Shown piece by piece: positions 25,902 to 35,176 of a DNA stretch of 40,688 nt (position 1 is the stretch's first letter; every line of letters begins with the position of its first letter). The notes beneath the pieces are model-generated. The model saw only the letters and a list, made by a program, of their open reading frames with translations, searched no databases and was not told where the DNA came from. A program made the translations under genes and the position numbers. Source of the DNA: Ectopseudomonas mendocina (GTDB lineage Bacteria > Pseudomonadota > Gammaproteobacteria > Pseudomonadales > Pseudomonadaceae); NCBI RefSeq assembly GCF_016008875.1, contig NZ_JADTQG010000027.1, forward strand, positions 1 to 40,688, given 5' to 3'.

Positions 25902-27257
25902 ATGCAGAAGCTGGAAAAAGTCCTTATCGCCAACCGTGGCGAAATCGCCCTGCGTATCCTGCGTGCCTGCAAGGAGCTGGGTATCAAGACGGTGGCCGTG
26001 CACTCCACCGCCGACCGCGAACTGATGCACCTGGGCCTGGCCGACGAGTCCGTCTGCATTGGTCCGGCACCTGGCGCACAGTCCTACCTGAACATCCCGG
26101 CGATCATCAGCGCCGCTGAGTTGACCGGCGCTACGGGCATCCACCCGGGCTACGGCTTCCTCGCCGAGAACGCCGACTTCGCCGAACAGGTGGAGAACTC
26201 CGGTTTCGCCTTCATCGGCCCGACCGCCAGCGTGATCCGTCTGATGGGCGACAAGGTGTCGGCCAAGGACGCCATGATCAAGTCCGGCGTACCGGTGGTT
26301 CCCGGCTCCGACGGCCCGTTGCCGGAAGACGAGGAAGAGGCCCTGCGCATCGCCCGTGAAGTGGGCTACCCGGTGATCATCAAGGCCGCCGGCGGCGGCG
26401 GTGGTCGCGGCATGCGCGTGGTGCACAAGGAAGAAGACCTGATCAAGTCGGCCAAGCTGACCCGCACCGAAGCCGGTGCCGCGTTCGGCAACCCGATGGT
26501 CTACCTGGAAAAGTTCCTCGGCAACCCGCGTCACGTGGAAGTCCAGGTGCTGTCCGATGGCCAGGGCAACGCCATTCACCTGTATGACCGCGACTGCTCG
26601 CTGCAGCGTCGCCACCAGAAGGTGATCGAAGAAGCGCCGGCCCCGCTGATCGACGAGAAGGCCCGCGCCGAAGTGCTCAAGCGCTGCGTCGATGCCTGCA
26701 TCGAGATCGGCTACCGTGGCGCCGGCACCTTCGAGTTCCTCTACGAAGATGGCCGTTTCTACTTCATCGAAATGAACACCCGTGTTCAGGTGGAGCACCC
26801 GGTCACCGAGATGGTCACCGGCATCGACATCGTCAAGGAGATGCTCAGCATCGCCGCAGGCAACCCGCTGTCGATCAAGCAGGAAGACGTGAAGATCCTC
26901 GGTCACTCGGTCGAGTGCCGGATCAACGCCGAAGACCCGGACAACTTCATGCCCAGCCCCGGCAAGGTCAAGCACTTCCATGCCCCGGGCGGCAATGGCG
27001 TTCGCGTCGACTCGCACCTGTACAGTGGCTACAGCGTGCCTCCGCACTACGACTCGCTGATCGGCAAGCTGATCACCTACGGCAAGGACCGTGACGAGGC
27101 CATGGCGCGCATGCGCAATGCCCTGGACGAGATCGTGGTCGACGGCATCAAGACCAACGTGCCGCTGCACCGCGACCTGACCCGCGACAAGGGTTTCGTC
27201 AAAGGTGGCGTGAACATCCACTACCTGGAAAAGAAACTGGGTATGGACAAGCACTGA
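25902..27257 (+). CDS. accC: Biotin carboxylase subunit of acetyl-CoA carboxylase
   Basis: 451-aa ATP-grasp enzyme that carboxylates biotin on AccB. It starts at the ATG at 25902 (MQKLEKVLIANRGEIALRILRA) with GGGAG eight bases before. Visible motifs are the glycine-rich ATP loop KAAGGGGGRGMRVV, ERDCS-type YDRDCSLQRRHQKVIEEAP, EFLYEDGRFYFIEMNTRVQVEHPVTE and the C-terminal domain with SVECRINAEDP. A strong terminator directly follows, closing the aroQ-accB-accC transcript. Confidence 0.99.
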   Translation: MQKLEKVLIANRGEIALRILRACKELGIKTVAVHSTADRELMHLGLADESVCIGPAPGAQSYLNIPAIISAAELTGATGIHPGYGFLAENADFAEQVENSGFAFIGPTASVIRLMGDKVSAKDAMIKSGVPVVPGSDGPLPEDEEEALRIAREVGYPVIIKAAGGGGGRGMRVVHKEEDLIKSAKLTRTEAGAAFGNPMVYLEKFLGNPRHVEVQVLSDGQGNAIHLYDRDCSLQRRHQKVIEEAPAPLIDEKARAEVLKRCVDACIEIGYRGAGTFEFLYEDGRFYFIEMNTRVQVEHPVTEMVTGIDIVKEMLSIAAGNPLSIKQEDVKILGHSVECRINAEDPDNFMPSPGKVKHFHAPGGNGVRVDSHLYSGYSVPPHYDSLIGKLITYGKDRDEAMARMRNALDEIVVDGIKTNVPLHRDLTRDKGFVKGGVNIHYLEKKLGMDKH

Positions 27258-27276
27258 GCAGGTTCTTGTAGCATCG

Positions 27277-27305
27277 AAAGGGAGCGGCCATGGCCGCTCC
27301 CTTTT
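27277..27305 (+). terminator. Rho-independent terminator after accC
   Basis: A perfect 11-bp stem, GGGAGCGGCCA at 27280-27290 pairing with TGGCCGCTCCC at 27291-27301, preceded by AAA and followed by TTTTT. It lies 20 bases after the accC stop. Confidence 0.9.
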
Positions 27306-27332
27306 TCATTCCACCCTAGAAGGATGAACGAC

Positions 27333-28004
27333 ATGAATGGACTCAGCCCCGAACAGCGCAAGGCCGCCTCCATTGCCAGACTCCAGGCAGCCGGCATTCC
27401 CCATATCGACCATCTGCCGATGATCGAACCCGCCAGCGAGGTTCGCGTGCGCAGTGCAGATGAAATCGCCCAGCGCGCCATTGCCTGCCTGATCACCATC
27501 CAGGCCGCCTGTGACCGCAATGCCGGCAACTATTCGCCTGACACAGCGCAGTGGTGCCGGCAACTGCTGGCGCAATACGGCATCACCCAGCTGACACCGG
27601 CCGAAGTGCGCATCCTCAACAATCAGGGTGAGCAGCAGGACGTCATCAACATGGTCTGGAAGTACGAGGCCTACTGGGTGCTGCTCTGGGCCCTGGGCAT
27701 CGTCGAGACGCTGGATTTTCCCGACCACACCATCGACTGCGACTTCGCCATCGAGGCCGTTTCACGGCATGAGGATTTCGCGGCGTTCCTGCAGCACACT
27801 CGTCTGCGCGATATCCACAGCATCCTCGACGAGGCCGATCTGATCTATCGCTACCACTGGGCCTGTGTCGATGCGCGCCTGAAACAGGCACCAATGCCCG
27901 CCGGCATGAACGCAAGCGTAGTCATGGAACGCCACGCCGCTTTAAACTGGCTGATCGATAACGATGGCCAGAACGACTGGGACAATCCCGACGTCAGTAC
28001 CTGA
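27333..28004 (+). CDS. DUF4272 domain protein
   Basis: 223-aa cytosolic protein of unknown function, recognised by the DUF4272 pattern: LSPEQRKAASIARLQAAGIP, IAQRAIACLITIQAACDR, WKYEAYWVLLWALGIVETLDFP, and the C-terminal YRYHWACVDARL and VVMERHAALNWL. Two in-frame ATGs lie at 27324 and 27333. The AGAAGG at 27318-27323 abuts the first but is nine bases from the second, so 27333 is preferred. It stands between the accC terminator and prmA on the same strand and may be co-transcribed with prmA (84-base gap). Homologues sit at the same place in P. aeruginosa. Confidence 0.8.
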   Translation: MNGLSPEQRKAASIARLQAAGIPHIDHLPMIEPASEVRVRSADEIAQRAIACLITIQAACDRNAGNYSPDTAQWCRQLLAQYGITQLTPAEVRILNNQGEQQDVINMVWKYEAYWVLLWALGIVETLDFPDHTIDCDFAIEAVSRHEDFAAFLQHTRLRDIHSILDEADLIYRYHWACVDARLKQAPMPAGMNASVVMERHAALNWLIDNDGQNDWDNPDVST

Positions 28005-28088
28005 GTCAGCCCATTGCCCCGCCTTCGGGCACCCGAATCAAACACGCCGCGCCCGGCTCGACCGCGCGGCTCGCACAGAGAGTTTCCC

Positions 28089-28967
28089 ATGCCCTGGTTA
28101 CAAGTCCGTCTCGCCATCACTCCCGAACAGGCGGAAACCTACGAGGACGCCCTGCTGGAAGTAGGCGCCGTATCGGTGACCTTCATGGATGCCGAAGATC
28201 AGCCGATCTTCGAGCCGGACCTGGGCACCACGCCGCTGTGGTCGCACACCCATCTGCTGGCCCTGTTCGAAGCCGACACCGACGAGACCGCGCTGATCGC
28301 TCACCTGCAACTGCTGTGTGGCGGCTCGCTGCCGGAGCATCATGTCGAGCGCATCGAGGACCAGGACTGGGAGCGCAGCTGGATGGACAACTTCCAGCCG
28401 ATGCGCTTCGGCCAGCGCCTGTGGATCGTGCCGAGCTGGCACGCTGCCCCGGAGCCGGATGCGGTCAACCTGCTGCTCGATCCGGGTCTGGCCTTCGGCA
28501 CCGGCACCCACCCGACCACTGCACTGTGCCTGGAATGGCTCGACGGCCAGCCCCTCGATAACTGCTGCGTGCTCGACTTCGGCTGTGGCTCGGGCATCCT
28601 CGCCATCGCAGCCCTGCTGCTCGGTGCGCCGCAGGCGGTAGGCACCGATATCGACCCACAAGCCCTGGAAGCCTCGCGCGACAATGCCTCGCGCAATGGC
28701 ATCGACCCGGCACGCTTCCCGGTCTACCTGCCGGCCGATCTGCCACAGCAGCCGGCGGACGTGGTCGTCGCCAACATCCTCGCCGGCCCGCTGGTTTCCC
28801 TGGCACCTCAGATCACTGCGCTGGTCAAAGGCGGTGGACGCCTGGCGCTGTCGGGCATCCTCGCCGAGCAGGCCGATGAAGTCCGCGCCGCCTATGCCGG
28901 CGCCTTCGACCTAGACCCGACCGCCAGCAAGGACGGCTGGGTGCGCATCAGCGGGGTCAAACGCTAA
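28089..28967 (+). CDS. prmA: Ribosomal protein L11 methyltransferase
   Basis: 292-aa SAM-dependent enzyme that trimethylates ribosomal protein L11. The N-terminal ~60 residues (MPWLQVRLAITPEQAETYEDALLEVGAVSVTF) are the L11-recognition domain. The catalytic domain has DPGLAFGTGTHPTTALCLEWL, the SAM loop VLDFGCGSGILAIAA and VVVANILAGPLVSLAP. The start at 28089 has AGAGAG seven bases upstream; the longer frame to 28014 has no support. Confidence 0.97.
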   Translation: MPWLQVRLAITPEQAETYEDALLEVGAVSVTFMDAEDQPIFEPDLGTTPLWSHTHLLALFEADTDETALIAHLQLLCGGSLPEHHVERIEDQDWERSWMDNFQPMRFGQRLWIVPSWHAAPEPDAVNLLLDPGLAFGTGTHPTTALCLEWLDGQPLDNCCVLDFGCGSGILAIAALLLGAPQAVGTDIDPQALEASRDNASRNGIDPARFPVYLPADLPQQPADVVVANILAGPLVSLAPQITALVKGGGRLALSGILAEQADEVRAAYAGAFDLDPTASKDGWVRISGVKR

Positions 28968-28997
28968 GCACGCGGCAAGACTGAAGGCCGCAACCTG

Positions 28998-29018
28998 CAG
29001 GCGAGCCCGGATGAAGGC
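28998..29018 (+). terminator. Weak hairpin after prmA
   Basis: GCCCGG...CCGGGC stem with a short loop, 31 bases past the prmA stop, followed by CGCTTTG rather than a T run. It resembles the GCCCGGAT repeat seen at the window end, so it may be a repeat remnant rather than a terminator. Confidence 0.35.
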
Positions 29019-29051
29019 CGGGCCGCTTTGCCCTTACTTGCAGTTTGTGGC

Positions 29052-29079
29052 TTGCAGCCTGAAGCCGCTCCTTTAGACT
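29052..29079 (+). promoter_or_regulatory. Possible promoter of the zinc-ribbon/DUF3426 gene
   Basis: TTGCAG (29052-29057), 16 bases, TAGACT (29074-29079), 27 bases before the start codon. Confidence 0.4.
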
Positions 29080-29106
29080 AGCCGCTTGGATTTTCCGGAC
29101 CCGCGC

Positions 29107-30369
29107 ATGAGCGAAAGCCACGTCACCCAGTGCCCCCATTGCCGTACCAGCTTCCGCGTCAGCCAGGCGCAGCTGGCTGCTGCCCATGGCGCCGTGCGCT
29201 GCGGGGCCTGCCTGCACGTGTTCAACGCCGCCGAACAGTTGTTCGGCTCCCGCGCGGCGACGCCAACCATAGCGACGAGCGATGAGGTCAGCCAGGCTCA
29301 AGCCGACACCAGTGCCAAGCCGGTAAAGAAGCCGGTCGACGATACCCTGTGGATTCATGACGACCTCGACCTGGACAGCCTCGATCTGGATGAGGAACTG
29401 GCCAGGCTGGAAGAGCAGGAGCAGCAACTGTCGCAGCAGTTCCTCGCCCTGGAGCGAGCGCCGCGCTACAGCGAGAACTTCGACAGCAACGCGGCGGATG
29501 AACGCGAAGAAGCACATGACGAAGCCTGGGCCGAAGCCCTGTTGCGTGACGAGCCGGTGAAGCACGAGCGCGACAGCTTCGAACTGCAACCGACCGACCA
29601 TCAGCCCGAACCGATTGCCGCACCTGAACCCAAGGTCGGCACCGAGTTCGCCCCGCCTGTCACCCCCCGCAAGCAGGCCATCGACGACGACCTCGACGAA
29701 GCCGACGAGCCGCGCCTGGGCAATTTCGATGACGAACCCGATGAGCGCGAGCGACAGGACGAAGAGCTGCACAGCGAGCGTGAAGCGCCCAGGGTGACGC
29801 GTAACGAGCCGGGCCTGCGCGAGGAGCGCCTGTTCGAACTCGACGACGAACCCCTGCAGCTCGACTGGCGCCAGCCACAGGGCATCGCCTGGGGACGCGT
29901 GTTCGGCTGGGGCCTGCTCAATCTGCTGGCGGCAGGCGGGCTGCTGGCGCAGTACGCCGCCTACAACTTCGATGAACTGGCGCGCCAGGATCGTTATCGC
30001 CCCTGGTTCGAACAGCTGTGCCCAAGCATCGGCTGCACGCTGCCGTCGAAAGTCGATATCGGCCAGATTCGCAGTAGCAACCTGGTGGTGCGCAGCCATC
30101 CGGAGTTCTCTGGCGCGCTGATCGTCGACGCCATCCTTTATAACCGCGCGCCCTTCGCCCAGCCGTTCCCACTACTGGAAATGCGCTTCGCCGACCTGGG
30201 TGGGCAACTGGTCGCCAGCCGTCGTTTCAAACCCAGCGAATACCTCGCAGGCGAGCTGGCCGGGCAGAGCGAAATGCCGCCGCAGACGCCCATTCATATC
30301 TCGCTGGACATCCTCGACCCCGGTACCCGCGCGGTCAATTACAGCCTCAGCTTCCACTCGCCCGAGTAG
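29107..30369 (+). CDS. Zinc-ribbon and DUF3426 single-pass membrane protein
   Basis: 420-aa protein of unknown function. The N-terminus is an MJ0042-type zinc ribbon with two cysteine pairs (CPHC near residue 9 and CGAC near 35). A very acidic, low-complexity linker rich in D, E and R covers residues ~60-255. One membrane helix lies at ~262-282 (VFGWGLLNLLAAGGLLAQYA). The C-terminal DUF3426 domain includes LCPSIGCTLPSKVDIGQI and a beta-rich end. The zinc ribbon should be cytoplasmic and DUF3426 periplasmic. The start at 29107 (MSESHVTQCPHC) is chosen over an upstream frame that adds seven residues. It matches PA4851 by position. Confidence 0.85.
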   Translation: MSESHVTQCPHCRTSFRVSQAQLAAAHGAVRCGACLHVFNAAEQLFGSRAATPTIATSDEVSQAQADTSAKPVKKPVDDTLWIHDDLDLDSLDLDEELARLEEQEQQLSQQFLALERAPRYSENFDSNAADEREEAHDEAWAEALLRDEPVKHERDSFELQPTDHQPEPIAAPEPKVGTEFAPPVTPRKQAIDDDLDEADEPRLGNFDDEPDERERQDEELHSEREAPRVTRNEPGLREERLFELDDEPLQLDWRQPQGIAWGRVFGWGLLNLLAAGGLLAQYAAYNFDELARQDRYRPWFEQLCPSIGCTLPSKVDIGQIRSSNLVVRSHPEFSGALIVDAILYNRAPFAQPFPLLEMRFADLGGQLVASRRFKPSEYLAGELAGQSEMPPQTPIHISLDILDPGTRAVNYSLSFHSPE

Positions 30370-30381
30370 CCCGAAGGCGCC

Positions 30382-30396
30382 GCGACCCGTGGTCGC
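30382..30396 (+). terminator. Short hairpin after DUF3426 gene
   Basis: GCGACC-cgt-GGTCGC, a perfect 6-bp stem 13 bases past the stop, without a T tract. It is weak as an intrinsic terminator. Confidence 0.3.
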
Positions 30397-30481
30397 AGAC
30401 TGCCCATCTAACTACTGGCGATAAGCCCATAGCTGTTCAGAATTTGTTCAAAACGACCTTTATCCGGTCATCCAGAGCGGG

Positions 30482-30487
30482 TATCAT
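30482..30487 (+). promoter_or_regulatory. Possible -10 element for dusB-fis
   Basis: TATCAT in the 229-base gap upstream of dusB, leaving a leader of about 105 bases. No clear -35 is seen. The dusB-fis promoter is heavily growth-regulated in enterobacteria; nothing in this sequence shows whether that holds here. Confidence 0.3.
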
Positions 30488-30598
30488 GCCCACCCTTTCG
30501 CGAGCACCGATCCACCATCGTTTCCCCTGAGGACACAGTGGAGGCCAGGTGTTGATCGCTTACAGTCTCAACTGCGAACCAACAAGCAGGGACGCCCC

Positions 30599-31597
30599 AT
30601 GTCGGCCCCACGTATCGGCCCCTACACATTGCCCAATCGGTTGATCCTGGCCCCCATGGCCGGCGTCACCGATCGCCCGTTCCGCCAGCTGTGCCGCCGT
30701 CTCGGCGCCGGCCTGGTGGTGTCGGAGATGGTCACCAGCGATGTGCGCCTGTGGAACAGCCGCAAATCCAGCCTGCGTCTGCTGCATGCCGGTGATCCCG
30801 AGCCGCGCTCGGTGCAGATCGCCGGTGGCGACCCAGAAATGATGGCCGACGCCGCGCGCAAGAACGTCGAGCTGGGCGCGCAGATCATCGACATCAACAT
30901 GGGCTGCCCGGCCAAGAAGGTCTGCAACAAGGCCGCCGGTTCCGCCCTGCTGCGTGACGAGCCGCTGGTTCGCGAGATCCTCGACGCCGTGGTTGGCGCA
31001 GTGGACGTTCCGGTGACCCTGAAGATCCGCACCGGCTGGGACCGTGCGAACAAGAACGGCGTTATCGTGGCAAAAATCGCCGAAGACGCCGGTATTTCTG
31101 CACTTTCCGTACACGGCCGCACCCGCGCCGATCTGTACACCGGCGAAGCCGAGTACGAGACCATCGCCGCCATCAAGCAGGCGGTATCGATTCCGGTGTT
31201 CGCCAATGGCGACATCGACTCCCCACAAAAAGCCAAGGCCGTGCTCGACGCCACCGGCGCCGACGCCTTGCTGATCGGCCGCGCTGCTCAGGGCCGGCCG
31301 TGGATCTTCCGTGAAATCGAGCATTACCTGCGTACCGGCGAGACCCTGCCGGCACCGAGCCTGCTCGAAGTAGAACGCATTCTGCTGGAACACCTTGCCG
31401 CACTGCACGCCTTCTATGGCGAATTGATGGGCGTACGCATCGCCCGCAAGCATGTCGGCTGGTATCTGGCAACCCTGCCGGGCGCCAGGGAGTTTCGCGC
31501 CCAGTTCAACCGTCTGGACAGCACGGACGCACAGTGCGCCCACGTTCGCGCGTTCTTCCGCGAACGGCACAACGATGAGAACGAGGTGGCCGCATGA
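30599..31597 (+). CDS. dusB: tRNA-dihydrouridine synthase B
   Basis: 332-aa FMN enzyme that reduces uridine to dihydrouridine in the tRNA D-loop. It has the TIM-barrel start NRLILAPMAGVTDRPFRQLC, the catalytic motif INMGCPAKKVCNKAAGSALL with C103, the SVHGRTRADLYTGEA stretch and FANGDIDSPQKA, ADALLIGRAAQGRPWIF (FMN phosphate site). A C-terminal helical tRNA-binding domain follows. The stop codon overlaps the fis start (ATGA), so dusB and fis are translationally coupled. This operon arrangement is conserved from E. coli to Pseudomonas. Confidence 0.97.
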   Translation: MSAPRIGPYTLPNRLILAPMAGVTDRPFRQLCRRLGAGLVVSEMVTSDVRLWNSRKSSLRLLHAGDPEPRSVQIAGGDPEMMADAARKNVELGAQIIDINMGCPAKKVCNKAAGSALLRDEPLVREILDAVVGAVDVPVTLKIRTGWDRANKNGVIVAKIAEDAGISALSVHGRTRADLYTGEAEYETIAAIKQAVSIPVFANGDIDSPQKAKAVLDATGADALLIGRAAQGRPWIFREIEHYLRTGETLPAPSLLEVERILLEHLAALHAFYGELMGVRIARKHVGWYLATLPGAREFRAQFNRLDSTDAQCAHVRAFFRERHNDENEVAA

Positions 31598-31914
31598 CGT
31601 TGATGACAGAGACCCTAGTGAGTGGAATTGCACCCGTGAGTGACAACACCAGCCTTAAACAGCACCTGAACACGCCGAGCGAAGAGGGCCAGACCCTGCG
31701 CGGCGCCGTGGAGAAGGCGCTGCACAACTACTTCGCCCATCTTGAGGGCGCGGACGTCACCGACGTGTACAACCTGGTGCTCACCGAAGTCGAAGCGCCG
31801 CTGCTGGAAACCGTCATGAATTATGTGAAAGGTAACCAGACCAAAGCGTCCGAGCTGCTCGGCCTGAACCGTGGCACGCTGCGCAAGAAGCTCAAGCAGT
31901 ACGACCTGCTGTAA
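31594..31914 (+). CDS. fis: DNA-binding protein Fis
   Basis: 106-aa nucleoid protein that bends DNA and modulates rRNA, recombination and virulence promoters. The C-terminal helix-turn-helix is clear: ETVMNYVKGNQTKASELLGLNRGTLRKKLKQYDLL. The N-terminal arm is longer than in E. coli, as is usual in Pseudomonas. The start at 31594 overlaps the dusB stop by four bases; an ATG at 31603 is an alternative. A strong terminator follows. Confidence 0.98.
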   Translation: MTLMTETLVSGIAPVSDNTSLKQHLNTPSEEGQTLRGAVEKALHNYFAHLEGADVTDVYNLVLTEVEAPLLETVMNYVKGNQTKASELLGLNRGTLRKKLKQYDLL

Positions 31915-31927
31915 CCCCGAACTCCCG

Positions 31928-31958
31928 AAAAGGGCGGCCCGAATGAGCCGCCTTTTTT
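31928..31958 (+). terminator. Rho-independent terminator after fis
   Basis: Stem GGCGGC (31933-31938) with GCCGCC (31947-31952), 8-base loop, flanked by AAAA and TTTTTT. It begins 13 bases after the fis stop and ends the dusB-fis transcript. Confidence 0.88.
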
Positions 31959-31988
31959 GCTGATATCCCCGCTCTGATGGATAGTGAA

Positions 31989-33596
<1,608 letters not shown>

Positions 33597-33602
33597 TGAT
33601 CG

Positions 33603-33626
33603 TGCCCACGCTCTGCGTGGGCATGA
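33603..33626. repeat. GCCCACGC palindrome after purH
   Basis: GTGCCCACGC-tct-GCGTGGGCATG-like hairpin seven bases after the purH stop. It is a common Pseudomonas intergenic palindrome and may stabilise the purH mRNA end. Confidence 0.6.
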
Positions 33627-33663
33627 TCGAAGTTACGCAGGTATTCGGACCAGTCGAGATACC

Positions 33664-33742
33664 GTGGGAGCGGACTTGTCAGCGAAAGGATGGCGAAATC
33701 AGCGCCATATTCGCGGGCAAGCCCGCTCCCACAAAGCACTCC
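33664..33742. repeat. REP pair (inverted doublet) between purH and purD
   Basis: A left unit GTGGGAGCGGACTTG...CGAA (from 33664) and a right unit TTCGCGGGCAAGCCCGCTCC (33712-33731, continuing CACA) form an inverted pair about 45 bases apart. This matches the classic Pseudomonas REP sequence in REPIN arrangement. Confidence 0.8.
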
Positions 33743-33778
33743 GGACACCCCTGAACTCAGCGTCATCGAGGGTTTGAC

Positions 33779-35068
33779 ATGCAAGTATTGATCATTGGCA
33801 GCGGCGGTCGTGAACACGCCCTGGCCTGGAAAGTGGCGCAGGACAAGCGCGTCGAGAAAGTCTTCGTCGCCCCGGGCAACGCCGGCACCGCGGTGGAAGC
33901 CAAGTGCGAGAACGTCGCCATCGACGTGCTGAACATCGAAGCGCTGGCGGACTTTGCCGAGAAGAACGTGCAACTGACCATCGTCGGCCCGGAAGCGCCG
34001 CTGGTCAAAGGCGTGGTCGACCTGTTCCGCACCCGCAAGCTGGACATCTTCGGCCCGACCGCTGCCGCTGCCCAGCTGGAAGGCTCCAAGGCCTTCACCA
34101 AGGATTTCCTGGCACGCCACAAGATCCCCACCGCCGACTACCAGAATTTCACCGAGATCGAGCCGGCACTGGCCTACCTGCGCGAGAAAGGCGCTCCGAT
34201 CGTGATCAAGGCCGACGGCCTAGCCGCGGGCAAGGGCGTGATCGTCGCCATGACACTGCAGGAAGCCGAAGACGCCGTGCGCGACATGCTCGCCGGCAAC
34301 GCTTTCGGTGATGCCGGTTCGCGCGTGGTGATCGAGGAGTTTCTCGACGGCGAAGAAGCCAGCTTTATCGTCATGGTCGATGGCGAGAACGTGCTGCCGA
34401 TGGCCACCAGCCAGGACCACAAGCGCGTCGGCGACGGCGACACCGGCCCCAACACCGGCGGCATGGGCGCCTATTCGCCGGCACCGGTGGTGACCGCCGA
34501 GGTGCACAAGCGGGTGATGGACGAGGTGATCTACCCCACCGTGCGCGGCATGGCCAGCGAAGGCAACGTCTACACCGGTTTCCTCTACGCCGGCCTGATG
34601 ATCGACAAGTCCGGCGCGCCGAAGGTCATCGAGTTCAACTGCCGCTTCGGCGACCCGGAAACCCAGCCGATCATGTGCCGCCTGGAAAGCTCCCTGGTGC
34701 TGCTGGTCGAAGCTGCGCTGGCCAAGGCGCTGGACAAGGTCGAGGCGACCTGGGACCCGCGTCCGACCGTGGGCGTGGTGCTGGCCGCTGGCGGCTACCC
34801 GGGCGACTACGCCAAGGGCGACGTAATCGAAGGTCTTGATGAAGCGGCCAAGCTCGACGGCAAGGTGTTTCACGCCGGCACCGCGCTGAAGGACGGCCAG
34901 ATCGTCACTGCCGGTGGCCGCGTGCTGTGCGCCACTGCCATCGGTCGCACGGTGGCCGAGGCCCAACAGCAGGCCTACCGCCTGGCCGAGAAGATTCGCT
35001 GGAACGGCATGTTCCATCGCAATGACATCGGCTACCGCGCAATCGCCCGCGAGCAGGGCGAAGGCTGA
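33779..35068 (+). CDS. purD: Phosphoribosylamine-glycine ligase
   Basis: 429-aa ATP-grasp enzyme for the second committed step of purine synthesis (GAR synthetase). Visible motifs are MQVLIIGSGGREHALAWK, APGNAGT, IVGPEAPLVKGVVD, the ATP-grasp segment IKADGLAAGKGVIVA, SQDHKRVGDGDTGPNTGGMGAYSP and EFNCRFGDPETQ. GAGGG sits eight bases before the ATG. It pairs with purH in the same transcription direction, but REP elements separate the two. Confidence 0.98.
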   Translation: MQVLIIGSGGREHALAWKVAQDKRVEKVFVAPGNAGTAVEAKCENVAIDVLNIEALADFAEKNVQLTIVGPEAPLVKGVVDLFRTRKLDIFGPTAAAAQLEGSKAFTKDFLARHKIPTADYQNFTEIEPALAYLREKGAPIVIKADGLAAGKGVIVAMTLQEAEDAVRDMLAGNAFGDAGSRVVIEEFLDGEEASFIVMVDGENVLPMATSQDHKRVGDGDTGPNTGGMGAYSPAPVVTAEVHKRVMDEVIYPTVRGMASEGNVYTGFLYAGLMIDKSGAPKVIEFNCRFGDPETQPIMCRLESSLVLLVEAALAKALDKVEATWDPRPTVGVVLAAGGYPGDYAKGDVIEGLDEAAKLDGKVFHAGTALKDGQIVTAGGRVLCATAIGRTVAEAQQQAYRLAEKIRWNGMFHRNDIGYRAIAREQGEG

Positions 35069-35078
35069 AGGCGCTCAA

Positions 35079-35123
35079 GAATACGGCGCGGCAGGCGGTA
35101 AAAAGGCTCGCCGCGCCGTATTC
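35079..35123. terminator. 14-bp perfect hairpin between purD and retS
   Basis: GAATACGGCGCGGC (35079-35092) and GCCGCGCCGTATTC (35110-35123) pair perfectly around a 17-base loop, ten bases past the purD stop. A run of C, not T, follows. It could be a terminator of low efficiency, an mRNA-end stabiliser or a transcription-factor site. Confidence 0.5.
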
Positions 35124-35142
35124 CCCCGAGCAAATGCTTGGC

Positions 35143-35148
35143 TATAAT
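35143..35148 (+). promoter_or_regulatory. -10 element for retS
   Basis: Perfect TATAAT 28 bases before the retS GTG, just downstream of the 14-bp hairpin. The -35 is not convincing. Confidence 0.5.
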
Positions 35149-35176
35149 CCGGCCACTCATTTAGAAGGATTTGCCC

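Noticed and set aside
25731..27254. 507-aa open frame on the minus strand opposite accB-accC
   Set aside because: It lies entirely within two certain genes on the other strand and shows only shadow composition.
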